From contig OY755047.1 of assembly GCA_963576565.1 (NCBI GenBank), forward strand, positions 9,208,931 through 9,272,930: DNA of 64,000 nt. Reading direction: 5' to 3'. Source of the stretch: Aspidapion aeneum (taxonomy: Eukaryota; Arthropoda; Insecta; Coleoptera; Brentidae). Below are positions 46,346-60,170 of this stretch, piece by piece (position 1 is the first letter of the stretch; each line of letters begins with the position of its first letter). The position numbers and the translations under genes are program-made. The notes beneath the pieces were generated by a model. The model saw only the letters and a list, made by a program, of their open reading frames with translations, was not told the DNA's origin and ran no database searches.

Positions 46346-46424
46346 ACAGAGACGTTTAGGTACTTTTTGACCTCGGATTCGGATTTAGCGTCTAAAAACA
46401 CAAAAGAATTTGAAAAAGAAATAG

Positions 46425-47068
46425 GTCCCTATATTGCAATAAAGACAGGCAATAATACTGCCGGGCATATTCTGACAGTTTTCCATTGAAAACTGACAGT
46501 TGATCTTTCAAAATTGACATACCAAAGTCGAATTTATAAATCCAGTCGTTTATTTTCCATTAATAGTGGCGGCACTATTAATTACCAGTGGCGTACCCAG
46601 GAATGTGTCTTGGGGGGGGGCCCGACAGCTAAAACGGGCGCCTTGCAAAAATCATGCGCCCAAAAAAAAAAAAAGGTAATCGTGTGTTGGAGCGGTCCGA
46701 CAGCTCAAAAGGACGCCCCTCAAAAATCTTGCGACAAAAAAAAAAAGGTTTTCTTGTTTTTCGCGGGACGCGAGGAACTACGCCGCTGCTTGGGGGGGGG
46801 GCCGAGTCCCCATTATGTCCAATTTGAAGCTTTTTTTCTGTTTTATCATGAAATATGTAAAAAATATTTAAAAAATCAAAAAATCCAAGGTTTAGGGGGG
46901 GGGGCCGGGCCCCGGGCCTTCCCCCCCCTGGTACGCCCATGTAATTACGGCTCTTATATTAGACAACAGCCTAATTTTGAAAGAAGACAGCTGTTCTTTA
47001 AATACGAAACTGTCAGAATAGTGCCCGGTCCAATTACTGCCGGGCTTTATTGCAAGAAGTCCCTAATA
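46425..47068. mobile_element. Foldback MITE Z, copy 2 (interrupted)
   Basis: Inverted ends 'ccctatattgcaataaag' and 'ctttattgcaagaagtccct'. Removing the nested element 46586-46941 and one 7-bp target copy leaves about 281 bp, matching Z copy 1 (286 bp). Confidence 0.8.
46586..46941 (-). mobile_element. Family B-related element, copy 5 (nested in Z)
   Basis: cagtggcgtacccagg at the left, 'gtacgcccatg' at the right, exact 7-bp duplication taattac (46579-46585, 46942-46948). At 356 bp it is longer than other B copies because of two 'cgacagct(a/c)aaa' units shared with the large element at 59563. Reading frames across it are shadows. Confidence 0.85.
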
Positions 47069-47099
47069 TCATGGTATAGTACAATGAACAGAGGAGTTT

Positions 47100-48187
47100 T
47101 ACCCTACAAAAGGTCCGGTAGTTCTGAATTTTGGATATGTTATTAATGTCGAAAGGGTTGTTAAAAATCTGAGTTTTCGTCACCCCCACCCCTGTGCTTC
47201 CTCCGCCATCTTGAAAAAACCATCAAAAATTGGCACTTTTTGTAGTTTTTTGCCTGTAACTTCGTTCCAGTACACTAAATCGCAAAAAGGGTTATATGAA
47301 ATTTTTTAGAGGATATAATTATCTAGAAAATCGAATAAATCATGGAAAAAACATGGATATTTTTTTACTTTTTTAAATTACTTCAATTAACGGACGCCGC
47401 TGAAGAGTTTATAAATAGTTGACCCCCATCGAGTTGTACTTTTTTCAAAAGGAAATTTCATTGTCTACAATAAAGTGTATTACACATTTTTCTCTTAACA
47501 GCGTATTTTTTGAAAAAATTTGAGAAAACCTAAATATGTTAGATTTTGGGGGGTCTGGGGGGGTTTTTGAAGAGGTGGTTAGTTTAAGGAGGTGTTTGAC
47601 TCCTAAGCTCTCTTACCTTTTTGTACGTCACTAAATTTACACAAAAAACTAAAAATAAATAAAAAACGTGCCGTTTAAAGCACTAAATTTAAAAAAATTA
47701 TTATTTTCTAACTTACTTACTTTAAGTTAAAAGTTACTCCCACTCAATTACAATATTTAAAAATACATTTAAATAACGGATTTTGTAGCTGATGAAATTC
47801 TTTACAAGAACTTTTACCCTAGAACAAAGTATTTCGGAGCTTATGCCGTCTAAAGTAGAAAAAATCTGAAAATTTGCCCAAGCACGTGATTTTAGTCATT
47901 TTTGGAAATTACCTAGCTCCGTTACTACTGCTCGCAGAACAACCATAGTACCACTCGATTGTAGATAATTATATCCTCTAAAAAATTTCATATAACTCTT
48001 TTTGCGATTTAGTGTACTGAAACGAAATTAAAGGCAAAGAACTAAAAAAAGTGCCAATTTTTGATGGTTTTTTCAAGATGGCGGAGGGAGCACAGGGGTG
48101 GGGGTGACGAAAACTCAGATTTTTAACTACCCTCCTGAGCTTAACAACATATCCAAAATTTAGAACTACCGGATCTTTTGTAGGGTA
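47100..48187. mobile_element. Foldback element Y, about 235-bp TIRs
   Basis: taccctacaaaaggtccggt at the left and its near-complement at the right (48168-48187). Inverted similarity continues through 'gccatcttgaaaaaacc', 'gcactttttgtagtttttt' and 'aggatataattatctag'. The 0.6-kb interior is non-coding. No matching target duplication seen. Confidence 0.85.
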
Positions 48188-48840
48188 ACCCCCCTATTTT
48201 GGCCTCTATTCATTGAACTAGTATGGTCCCAAAAGATAAAGTATTAAGATTTTTTATTAATAATTAATCAGAAAATCGGTTAATTTTCTTACATGATGTG
48301 TACTGAAAAAACACTTTCTTTATTTGTTATGTAAAATAAAGTAAAACGCTTATTATAATTTAAAATAAAATGCGGTAAGAAAGGAGACAATTGACGGTAT
48401 ATGCGCGCACCAGTAGCGGATCAACCAATAAATTTTGAGGGGAACATTAAAAACATAATACGCCCAATTTTTTGAACAACTCTTTAAATAATAAACTCAG
48501 AACATTAATTGTGGAGAGTATTTATTTATTTTGGAACAGTTTTTCATTCGCTTCATACCTATTACCTGGTGGTGAAGTAGCTTTATTTTAGTAGCTCCTG
48601 TGGTTTTTGAGATATATCCGATTTTCTTTTCTTAAAAATTGTGATTCTGGCACAACTTTGAAAAAATTAGATATGATTTTTTGACAATTTTTTTCTATTT
48701 TTTAAAAACTGTACATTTTAAGAATTCATAACAGACGTAGATACCTTTGGCAAACTTTGGCGTTATCAAAAATTTTTGTACAAATTTAATCCCCAACCTA
48801 AATATAAAAATTGCGTTTTGCTAGCTATTGTGGTTGTCAA
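48188..48840. other. Unassigned AT-rich gap
   Basis: Nothing recognised. Confidence 0.35.
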
Positions 48841-49030
48841 ATTATGATTTTTGAACCCCCCTCTGCACCCTTGCAGTCCTTCCACCTCTACTGATACCTA
48901 ATGGCCAAAATGATTGTGACAAATTTGGTAAAATCGGTTTTTCGGTTTTTGAGTTATCTTGTTCCAGACAGACAGAAAAACAGAGACCATCACAAAATTT
49001 GATATTTAGTCCTTTTTGATCCAAATAACT
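48841..49030 (+). repeat. Diverged relative of the T/U core region
   Basis: 'ttggtaaaatcggtttttcg' and 'tttttgagttatcttgttcc' followed by 'agacagacagaaaaacagag' give, in complement, the order microsatellite, taact, core motif seen in T and U. Ends not identified. Confidence 0.5.
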
Positions 49031-49288
49031 TGTTTCGCCTTATTTTGCCTACCGCGGCGGCGCGTGCCCTTAAATAGTGGGGTGCTCTTATAACTTCTGA
49101 AGTAAAGAAAATTTTACATTTTATAACATACATATTATGAATTTTTAAAGAATTTTATGTGGTTTAATAAAAGTGGGGGGGGGGGCAGAGGGCGCCGCCA
49201 CTGTTTGCTTACCATATGTTACATACTACGTCTAGCTAATAAAACATACATATAGGTAAAAAATTAGAATATAATAACTTACCTTTTT

Positions 49289-49968
49289 AGCTCACACATA
49301 TACTATACTATAGTAGTGTGAGCTATGGTGATCTTAATTTTTTCGAGAAAATAAAAATAGCTCCGATTTCAAAATTTTTTATATATCTTTGCGTTTCAGA
49401 TGATTTTGAAACTTTTTTGTTGCGCCGTCTGTCTGTCTGTATGTCTGTCTGTCTGTATGTCTGTAACGACCAACGCGCATAACTCAAAAACCGCTTGGCC
49501 GATTTTAATGAAATTTGGTACCTAGGCTGGGTCTTGGGTCGAGATGGTCCCATTTAAAAATGAACAAAATCCACCGAACAGAAACCAAATAAAAGGGTGG
49601 GGGTAGATTTTAAAAATTAGAGTTTATGTAAAAATATGGCGTGTGTGATATCAAACGAAAGGTAATTGAGTCTGCAGTTAAACAAAATACATTTTAATTT
49701 ATTTTAAAATAAAGGGTGGGGGTATATTTTAAAAATTAGAGTTTAAGTGAAAATATGGCGTGTGTGATATCAAACGAAAGGTAATTGAGTCCGGAGTTTA
49801 ACAAAATACATTTCAGTTTTTTGTTTTTTTTAAGGGTGGTATCAAACAAAAGGTAATTTAGTCTGGAGTTAAATAAAATGTATTTCAGTTTTTAGTTATA
49901 TTAGCTCACACGTACACTATAACTATAGTACCTAGTGTGAGCTTAGGGGCCCATATATTGGCAGAGTA
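49289..49968 (+). mobile_element. T element, copy 2 (short microsatellite)
   Basis: Both AGCTCACAC-stem hairpins are present (49289-49324 and about 49907-49943). The tetranucleotide tract is only about 36 bp (49428-49463) and impure (TGTA variants). Two and a half internal units; the third is deleted around 49835. Confidence 0.85.
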
Positions 49969-50024
49969 TTTCATTGTTATTTGCCTCATCGGGTTGCCGC
50001 AAATTTTTACTTTTATTTAAATCC

Positions 50025-50727
50025 TGTTTCGAAGAACTAGGCTCGGAACTAGGTGTCTATCTATCTTCTTATTTAGCTTTCTTCGATCCTTTTTTGGACA
50101 TAGGCCTCCCTCACTCTTCTCTGTCTGTCGCCGTGTTCATCCATCTGTGGTTTCTGTATGTTTCTTCAAAATCTCATTTGGTTCGGTTCGGGTCGGTTCT
50201 GTTCTTTTATTTTCCCAAGTTCTCCAGTTTACAATACATTTGTTCCATAGATCGTCTTTTTGTCTGATATTATGACCGGCAAATTTCTATTTTAATTTTG
50301 CTAACTGTCCTCTGACACCCCTTAAACTTTGTTTTTTTATCCATTAATTTCTTTTTCTTTCTGTTAGCTTTATTATATTATATATATATTATAAGTGTCC
50401 TGGTCTGGAATCCATAGGTGAGTACAGGAAGGATACATTTACACTGTCGTTTTGAGGTACTGAGGATATTTTTAATTTTTTAATATGTAGCTTAATTTAC
50501 CGAATGCTGCCCAGGCCAATCTTACTTGTCTCTTGATTTCAGCTGTTTAGTTTTATTTTTTTAGTTTAGTAATTGGTCGCAGATTTATATTCATCTACTT
50601 TTTCAATTTTTTCTTGGTTCATTGTGATCGTGATATCTTCATTTGTGTTTGTTATAATTTTAGTTTCAGTGTAGTTCATACTCAAGCCTATATTTTTAGC
50701 TGCTGTATCCAGTTGGTTGTAATTAAA
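50025..50727 (-). pseudogene. RTE-like LINE family D, copy 2
   Basis: Antisense reading from 50727: NQLDTAAKNIGLSMNYTE, TKIITNTNEDITI, then LAWAAFGKL, KYPQYLK-like and CILPVLTY-like pieces, collinear with 62200-62560. The 3' end (50053-50110, complement) matches 7338-7395. Motif C and everything upstream are gone; stops interrupt the frame. 3' border has 'ctatctatcttcttatttag', i.e. a GATA-type tail. Confidence 0.75.
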
Positions 50728-50939
50728 ACTAGGGATACCTTTAGTTTAAACAAAATTTTTAGTGGGGGTAAATTGTCTTTGTCCCCCTTGCTTGAATCCG
50801 GCACTGGTGCATGTGCGCGCTAAGTAAAAGGGCGAAGAAACTCGGAAAACATTACGTCATAGAATCGTGTCACAGAATTGAAGTGGAGAAATCGACCAAA
50901 AAGTTCACAGATATTTAAACAAATGGACAAAATGGACAA

Positions 50940-52312
50940 GTTTGAGTTAAAATTAAGTCAACTTTTGACATTAAAAAAACAGGTAGAAAATCCTAACGAC
51001 AATTTCATGTAAAAGCATTACCAAAAATATATTTCTTAATAATGTTAAGAAACCAGCATTAAAAAAACCATAATTTCACTAACATTAAAAATAATACCAT
51101 CAATATATGGTTATTTTTATAATGTTTTTCCTAGATCTCATTTCTAACGTTGTATTTAAGATATATGAAGCTAATAAATGTTTTGTTTTTTAAACCTTAA
51201 AAAAATTATACTATAGAGGGCGCTGCCGCATAGTTCCACTTAGAGTCACTACATGCTGGAAGCCTGGCGTCTCCCCGCCAGAATGCAGTGACCCTAGTTC
51301 CACTACCAGAACGGGCCATCGCCATGTTTAGTTGCATTTCGCTGCGAGTTCATACGAGTCGATAGCAGATACGCTTTGCGCAATTTTAGATACAATATTT
51401 ACCTTTTGTGGAAAAGAACATGGCAAATTAATAGCACAATTATTAATAATGATAGTAAATACATATTTGGATAGGAATATTACGCCAGTTGTGTGGGTAA
51501 GATGGTATAGTTAAAGAGCAACAAATGTGTATGCAGTGATCTAAATAAAGCACCACAACCTAAGGTAAGAAAGTAAACAAAAGAAAAAAAAATGGTTTTG
51601 TATGAAATATCGCATACCTAACGTTATAGGTAATCAGATAGGGAATTCGACAATTCACCGCGAATGATTAGCCGCCGGACCTTAAGCCGGGTATTCATTT
51701 GAGGCAGAATGCGCAAGCCTCGCAGTGGGACCAAACGAATGATTCTGCTCATTCATGCATTTATTCAACTTGAATAGGCGCCTTGAAATTGTTTGCCTTG
51801 TATTCACTTGAGCATGAATTGTTTGGCCTCGTAGCGAGGCACTTACTACAAAATTATTGTTTACATAGAATTTTAAATTTTATTTTCAGAAGCTACGGAT
51901 CCGAATTTCCTTTATTGAGTGTGGAATTTACGAAAACCTCAACAGACTGTTGCTGCCCTGCGTTTTCAAAATAGAAGAATTTTATTTACCTTATTTATGT
52001 TACCTTATCTTTAGAGATATTTGGAAAAAATATATTTTTTCATTGTTAAAAAAACATTTATTTTTCATCAATGTTAGAAAAACATTTCTTTTCCACTGTT
52101 AAAAATCAATATTTTTTTAACATTCGAAAAAGACTTAAAAAAACGTTATAAAAACATAAAAGATAATTTTTCTAACGTCAGAAAACGTGTTATTAAGCTT
52201 CTTTTTCACTATGAATATGACGTTAGAAGTAACATCCAACCTAACGTTCTGTTTTTAAATTATACATTATTTTGACATTATTAAAATGTTTTTGTGGGTA
52301 GTGGGAAAATAG
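50940..52312 (+). mobile_element. Element H, copy 3
   Basis: Collinear with 10850-12118 through the interior ('gagggcgctgccgcatagtt', 'ccgccggaccttaagccg', 'cagactgttgctgccctgcg'), but the left TIR is truncated. It carries a 55-bp insertion at 51241. Confidence 0.8.
51241..51295. mobile_element. 55-bp mini-MITE with 9-bp target duplication
   Basis: Inverted ends agagtcactacatgctgg and, in complement, agggtcactgcattctgg leave only a few unpaired bases, so it is nearly all hairpin. agttccact is duplicated exactly (51232-51240, 51296-51304). Element H copy 1 at 11137-11150 has the uninterrupted site. The 9-bp duplication points to a Mutator-like (MULE) transposase; inference. Confidence 0.85.
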
Positions 52313-52540
52313 GAGAAGTTTTTCGTCATTTCGTCGTATGCAGTGAAACAGGTGAGAAGTGGGTATTTGGTTTCCACGCAAATTCTAGCTCAAACCATGA
52401 AATTTGGTACCTAATTATAGCTTATTATTGAAAATTTTATTCAATTCTATTAAGTAGTTTTAAAGTAATAACTTGAAACGTTGTTAAAAATGGGGTACCG
52501 CGTAAGTTGAGAGAAGCTGGCCCAATTTTACCAAGCTTCT
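52313..52540. other. Short unassigned spacer
   Basis: Nothing recognised. Confidence 0.3.
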
Positions 52541-52542
52541 TT

Positions 52543-52745
52543 AAAAATAAAATTTCGGACTTCCATTGTCTTTATTTATTTTAAACACGACGTTTCAGTT
52601 AGTAAGTATCTCTAACCGTTTTCAAGTGTAAACTGACTGATTTTACGCTTGAAAACGGTTAGGGATACTTACTAACCGAAACGTCTTGTTTAAAATCAAT
52701 AAAGACAATAGAAGTCCGAAATTTTATTTCTACTCAATCATTTAC
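52543..52745. repeat. Inverted pair of Penelope-like ends with hammerhead-like motifs
   Basis: Arms of about 90 bp (52543-52632 and 52640-52730) share 'aaaatttcggacttc' and 'gtctttatt'. Each arm has a motif: + strand 52649-52681 with stem GGTTAG/CTAACC before GAAA, and - strand 52593-52625 with GGTTAG/CTAACT (ending in a G-U pair). The first core box is degenerate (TTGAAAA for CTGANGA). Confidence 0.6.
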
Positions 52746-52979
52746 TACAAACAACACAACACAAAGCTTCTTTAATATGCGTGCATTCGTGGCAAATTTT
52801 AAGTTTATGTTAATTTTTTGGACACTTATTTTTTTTATTCGAGGACTGAGTTAAGAAATCTGCGGCATGATTGTGTACCTAACTGATTTAGAAATCCACC
52901 TCTTGTGTTGGTTGCAAGCTCGGAGACTTCCTTATTTGTCCCGATAGTAATGATGTCATTTACGATTATTAGTTCAATT

Positions 52980-54260
52980 AGATTTTTTGTACCATTAATT
53001 GTTTCACGTTCCATGCCCGGTTTAATGGGACTTTGTTTAGTACGCTGTTACGTTGGTTTAAAAGTTTAAATGTCAAATACCCACTTAAAATTGAAATTTT
53101 ATGCCCGTTTGCTTCGACTAATTTAAGGGAGTCTTAGTCTAAGTATGACTTAGTTAGTAGAGACTTAAGTAAAAATGAATCAAAACTTCGTGCAGATTAG
53201 TTCCATTTGCTTTGACTAGTTTATGAGAGTCTTAAGTTAAGTGGTACTTAACAAATAGATACGCTTTTTTGCTCACTTAAAATTGACAATGAATGGCCGT
53301 GTATTCTGATTAATATAAAGGAGCCTTAGTCTAAGTGGTACCTAATAAGTAGATACCTCAGCGATTTGTCTATCTATAGATAGATTTTTTGTACTATTAA
53401 TTATTGTTCCACGTTCCATGCGCGGTTTACTGGGACTTTGTTTAGTACGCTGTTGCGTTGGTTTAAAAGTTTAAATGTCAAATACCCACTTAAAATTGAA
53501 ATTGGATGCCCGTTTGCTTCGACTAATTTAAGGGAGTCTTAGTCTAAGTGGTACTTAGTTAGTAGATACTTAAGTAAAAATTAATCAAAACTTAGTGCAG
53601 ATCAGTTTTGTTGATTTAAACGTAAAATTTACTTATGCCCTTAAAATCAAAATTGTGTACCCATTTGTTTCAACTAATTTAAGTGAATCCTAACTTAAGT
53701 GATACTTAGTAAATATATACTCAAGATAAAATGGATCAAAACTTATTTTAGATCTTTTTTGTTAATTTTAACCTCAAATGTATTTTTGCTCACTTAAAAT
53801 TGACAATGAATGGCCGTGTGCTCTGATAAATTAATATAAAGGAGTCTTGGTCTAAGTGGTACTTAATAAGTAGATACCTCAGCGATACTTAAGTTTAAAT
53901 GAATCAAAACCTATTACAAATCTATTTTGTTGTTTTGTGAAATTAATTTTGCCAACTTAAGATTTTATCAACAAACGTCAATTTAGTACCCGTAAATTAA
54001 AAATTAAACAAGTTTTCGTGACTAATCGGGTAAAAATTTATAAGATTTTATGTCCGTTTGCACCGAATAATTTAAGAGAGTCCTAATCTAAGGGAGCATT
54101 GTAAGTAAATACTTATCTACTTTGTTGATTTAAATGTCAAATTTATTTTGTTTATTTAAAATTGACAATGTATCGCCGTCTGCTCCCACCAATTTAAGGC
54201 AGTCTTAGTCTAAGTGATAGTTAATATGTAGATACGAAAGTTAAAATTTGAAAATATTTA
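52980..54260 (+). repeat. Array N, about 403-bp higher period
   Basis: 'ggactttgtttagtacgctg' and the following 190 bp recur at 53030 and 53432. Shorter internal units with 'gagtcttagtctaagtgg', 'acttagttagtagata' and 'aattgacaatgaatggccgtg' recur six or seven times through 54220. Non-coding. Confidence 0.75.
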
Positions 54261-54373
54261 TTGGCGGTTTATTCTGTTGGGTGTCAAATTGTATCCGCCT
54301 AAAATTGAAAATTGATGACTGTTTGTTCCGACTAGTTTTAGGGAGTCCTTTGAGAAGTAAGAAAACATGTTTT

Positions 54374-55982
<1,609 letters not shown>

Positions 55983-56335
55983 TTTTTATGCTGCTTATAG
56001 AAGTATAAACTTCATAAAAATGTACTTAATATCATCAGTTAAAAAAAACATATTATAGGTATAATAAAAACTCGCGTAATTTTTAATAATTAATTTTATT
56101 GCAAATTCATATGAAAAGAAAATTACCCTGTTCACTCCCTCATATAAAATTTTTGACATACAAATTACTACTAGTTACTTTCTTAGTACGAAAACCTGCT
56201 ATTTTTTCTTTTTTATATTTTCCTTCTAATTATAACTTGCAAAAACAATTTGAACAAAGTATCAAAAAATTCACGTAGAGAATAAAAAAATAGGCGTGTA
56301 CGACTGGCTCATTAAACGATTTTACAAAAAATTAA
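55983..56335. other. Unassigned AT-rich gap
   Basis: Nothing recognised. Confidence 0.35.
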
Positions 56336-56339
56336 ATGT

Positions 56340-58600
56340 GTCGTCCTTAAGAGACGAAATTTTTATAAATTTGTATTTTATCACAAAATGACGCAATTAT
56401 TTTATAAACATTAATTTTTTTAAACGTAAGGTGAGTAAAGAAAAGAATAATATTTAGTGGCTAAGCGGTCATAGAAAGATGTTGTTTCTCTTGTATTTTT
56501 CCAAGGGCAGCTCAAAAGCTGTACCCCTACGGGGGTCCAAGTTCTAATGGACACCTATTATAGTGTGGACAGTTAACTAATCGGTCATAGAAAGATGTTG
56601 TTTCTCTTGTATTTTTTCAAGGGCAGCTCAAAAGCTGTACACCCACGGGGGTCCAAGATCTAATGGACATCTACTAAGTGTTGACAGTTAACTGTTTCGT
56701 CCTTAAGGGACTTTTCAGAACACTGCATGGTCAATGTGACACTTTTGTAAAGCTATAGAGACGGTATATAAATCTCATCTTTCGATGTCACCACACAAGT
56801 GGCGACATCTACCAAATACTAAAGAAACTAACTGAAAATTCATCATATTGACCATGCAGCGTTCTGAAGAGTCCCTTAATCTTGGACCCCCGTGAGTGTA
56901 TAGCTTTCGAGATGCCCACGAAAAAATACAAGAGCAGCAAAATCTTTCTGTGACCGCTTAGCCACTAAATATTGTTGTTTTCTTTACTCACCTTACGTTT
57001 AAAAAAATTAATCTTTATAAAATAATTGCGTCATTTTGTGATAAAATTAGTTATCTTAATCTCTTAATCTTGGACCCCCGTAAGTGTATAGCTTTCGAGA
57101 TGCCCACGAAAAAATACAAGAGCAACAAAATCTTTCTATGACCGCTTAGCCACTAAATATTGTTGTTTTCTTTACTCACCTTACGCTTAAAAAAATTAAT
57201 CTTTATAAAATAATTGCGTCATTTTGTGATAAAATTAGTTATCTTAATCTCTTAATCTTGGACCCCCGTGAGTGTATAGCTTTCGAGCTGCCCACAGAAA
57301 AACACAAGAGAAACAAAATCCTTTTATGACCGCTTAGCCACTAAATATTGTTGTTTTCTTTACTCATCTTACGTTTAAAAAAATTAATGTTTATAAAATA
57401 ATTGCGTCATTTTGTGATAAAATACAAATTTATAAAAATTTCGTCTCTTAAGGACGAAACATTTAATTGTCAACACTTAATGGGTGTCCATTAGATCTTG
57501 GACCTCAGTGAGTGTATAGCTTTCGAGATGCCCACGGAAAAATACAAGAGAAATAAAATCTTTCTATGACCGCTTAGCCACTAAATATTGTTGTTTTCTT
57601 TACTCACCTTACGCTTAAAAAAATTAATCTTTATAAAATAATTGCGTCATTTTGTGATAAAATTAGTTATCTTAATCTCTTAATCTTGGACCCCCGTGAG
57701 TGTATAGCTTTCGAGATGCCCACGAAAAAATACAAGAGCAACGAAATCTTTCTATGACCGCTTAGCCACTAAATACTGTTGTTTTCTTTACTCACCTTAC
57801 GCTAAAAAAAATTAATCTTTATAAAATAATTGCGTCATTTTGTGATAAAATTAGTTATCTTAATCTCTTAATCTTGGACCCCCGTGAGTGTATAGCTTTC
57901 GAGATGCCCACGAAAAAATACAAGAGCAACGAAATCTTTCTATGACCGCTTAGCCACTAAATACTGTTGTTTTCTTTACTCACCTTACGCTTAAAAAAAT
58001 TAATCTTTATAAAATAATTGCGTCATTTTGTGATAAAATTAGTTATCTTAATCTCTTAATCTTGGACCCCCGTGAGTGTATAGCTTTCGAGATGCCCACG
58101 AAAAAATACAAGAGCAACAAAATCTTTCTATGACCGCTTAGCCACTAAATATTGTTGTTTTCTTTACTCACCTTACGCTTAAAAAAATTAATCTTTATAA
58201 AATAATTGCGTCATTTTGTGATAAAATTAGTTATCTTAGTCTCTTAATCTTGGACCCCCGTGAGTGTATAGCTTTCGAGATGCCCACGAAAAAATACAAG
58301 AGCAACAAAATCTTTCTATGACCGCTTAGCCACTAAATATTGTTGTTTTCTTTACTCACCTTACGCTTAAAAAAATTAATGTTTATAAAATAATTGCGTC
58401 ATTTTGTGATAAAATTCAAATTTATAAAAATTTCGTCTCTTAAGGGCGAAATATTTAATTGTCAACACTTAATAGGTGTTTATTACATCTTGGACCCCCG
58501 TGAGTGTACAGCTTTCGAGATGCCCATGGAAAAATACAAGAGAAATAAAATCTTTCTATGCCCGCTTAGCTACATTTGTTGTTTTTCTAAACACGTGAAT
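56340..58600. repeat. Foldback M2 with a tandemly expanded arm (188-bp units)
   Basis: The left arm (56340-56760) has 'gtcgtccttaagagacgaaa', 'cacaaaatgacgcaattatt' and 'gtggctaagcggtcatagaa', partly duplicated. The opposite arm is a head-to-tail array: 'ggacccccgtgagtgtatag' begins at about 56884, 57072, 57259, 57499, 57688, 57876, 58063, 58252 and 58493. Steps are 187-189 bp except two of about 240 bp that retain an extra 'cgtctcttaaggacgaaa' segment. Units are nearly identical, so expansion is recent. Confidence 0.85.
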
Positions 58601-59136
58601 ATACTTCTAAACTGACATGAAAACTATACACTTTAGAATTGCATAGAGAGACGCAGTGTATATAAACTCCCGTTGTGAAACTTTAGTTTCCTGAAACTTT
58701 AACTTTTGAAAGCTGTTAGTGTAAACTCTTGGATAACTTTTGACTCGAGGCCCCAGTGGCGGGTTTAAATTAATATTTTTCTTTGTAATGCCATATAGAT
58801 GCGAAAAAACTGCATGTATTTAATAATTTCCAGACGGCGCATATTACTAGTCAAACTGTAAAAACTTTATTTGAAGAACTTCATATTTAACAAAAACCGA
58901 ACAAATTTATGGAGTTGTGATCTCCTACAGCCAGAAAGATGCGAAAAAACCGCACAATTTGAAAAATAATTTTTTAAACAAACTTTGAAAATTTCCAGAC
59001 TATAAGAACAAAACTACGGAGTTGCGGTTGTGCAGATGCGTAAAAACCGCAGTGTGAGTTAAGATTTGGAAAAACGTCATTTGGTGCATTTTGAGCGGTT
59101 CGGTTAGCCTAACTTTCCACGGTAGTACTCCGCCAA
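58601..59136. repeat. Gap with degenerate 'gatgcgaaaaa(a)ccgcac' repeats
   Basis: 'agatgcgaaaaaactgcat' (58798), 'agatgcgaaaaaaccgcaca' (58936) and 'agatgcgtaaaaaccgcag' (59034) are spaced about 100-140 bp and recall array P on the opposite strand. No gene. Confidence 0.5.
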
Positions 59137-59562
59137 GTTCGCGTAAACTGCTCTCCCATCTTTTCTTGAATCATCTTGGCCCATATTTGACCTATCTAAA
59201 ACTCTATCGAAATTGCCACTCACTTACTCACTCACTTACTCATGTATAAATCATCAAAATTCTACTGTACTTCCAGACATGCTACAAAGCTGAAATTTGG
59301 GAGACTGATAGAAATGATCACCAAACCCTTGAAAAAATATAAAAAACCCAAAATTTTAATTTACTCCCCTACCCTATACATGTAAAATTATGTAAAATTA
59401 ATATTGCCCACTTCCAGAAACGCTAGAGAGCTGAGCTTTGAGAGACTAATAGGAACTATGATCAAACTATACGAAAAATTTAAAAACACCAACATTTTAA
59501 TTTAATTCCCTCCTCTATAAATGTAAAGTTATTTAAAATTAATTTTGCCCACTTCTAGGAAC
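59137..59562 (+). repeat. Family A, copy 5, left part
   Basis: Starts at the decayed hairpin before 'cgccaagttcgcgtaaactg', then two tandem units. Interrupted by the element at 59563 and resumed at 61059-61160 ('gctagaaagctgagctttga', 'gataggaactatgat'). Confidence 0.75.
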
Positions 59563-59642
59563 CAGCGGCGTAGCGTGCCTGACGGGGCGGGGGGGGGCGA
59601 CAGCTAAAAAGGGCGCCCTCAAAAATATGGCGACCAAAAAAA

Positions 59643-59987
59643 TACTCTGCCAATATATGGGCCCCTAAGCTCACACTAGGTACTATAGTTATAGTGTACG
59701 TGTGAGCTAATATAACTAAAAACTGAAATATATCTTATTCAACTCCAGACTAAATTACCTTTTGTTTGATACCACACAAGCCATGTTTTGACTTAAACTC
59801 AAATTTTTGAAATCTACCCCCACCCTTTTATTTGGTTTGTGTTCGGTGGATTTTGTTCATTTTTAAATGGGACCATCTCGACCCAAGACCCAGCCTAGGT
59901 ACCAAATTTCATTAAAATCGGCCAAGCGGTTTTTGAGTTATGCGCGTTGGTCGTTACAGACAGACATACAGACACACAGACAGACAT

Positions 59988-60025
<38 letters not shown>

Positions 60026-60164
60026 GGCGCAACAAAAAAGTTTCAAAATCATCTGAAACGCAAAGATATATAAAAAATTTTGAAATCGGAGCAACTTTTT
60101 TTTTTCTCAAAAAAATTAGGATCACCATAGCTCACACTACTATAGTATAGTATATGTGTGAGCT
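59643..60164 (-). mobile_element. T element, copy 4
   Basis: Right hairpin at 59667-59707, one internal unit, core motif, about 70 bp of tetranucleotide (59958-60025), left hairpin 60128-60164. Two of the three internal units are missing. Confidence 0.85.
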
Positions 60165-60170
60165 AAAAAA

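Noticed and set aside
46514..47146. 210-residue open frame
   Set aside because: It crosses the ends of foldback Z and the nested B element, with low-complexity Lys and Gly stretches; it is a chance frame.
56880..58600. CRISPR-like regular array
   Set aside because: The 188-bp units are repeated throughout with no unique spacers; it is an expanded foldback arm in a eukaryotic genome.
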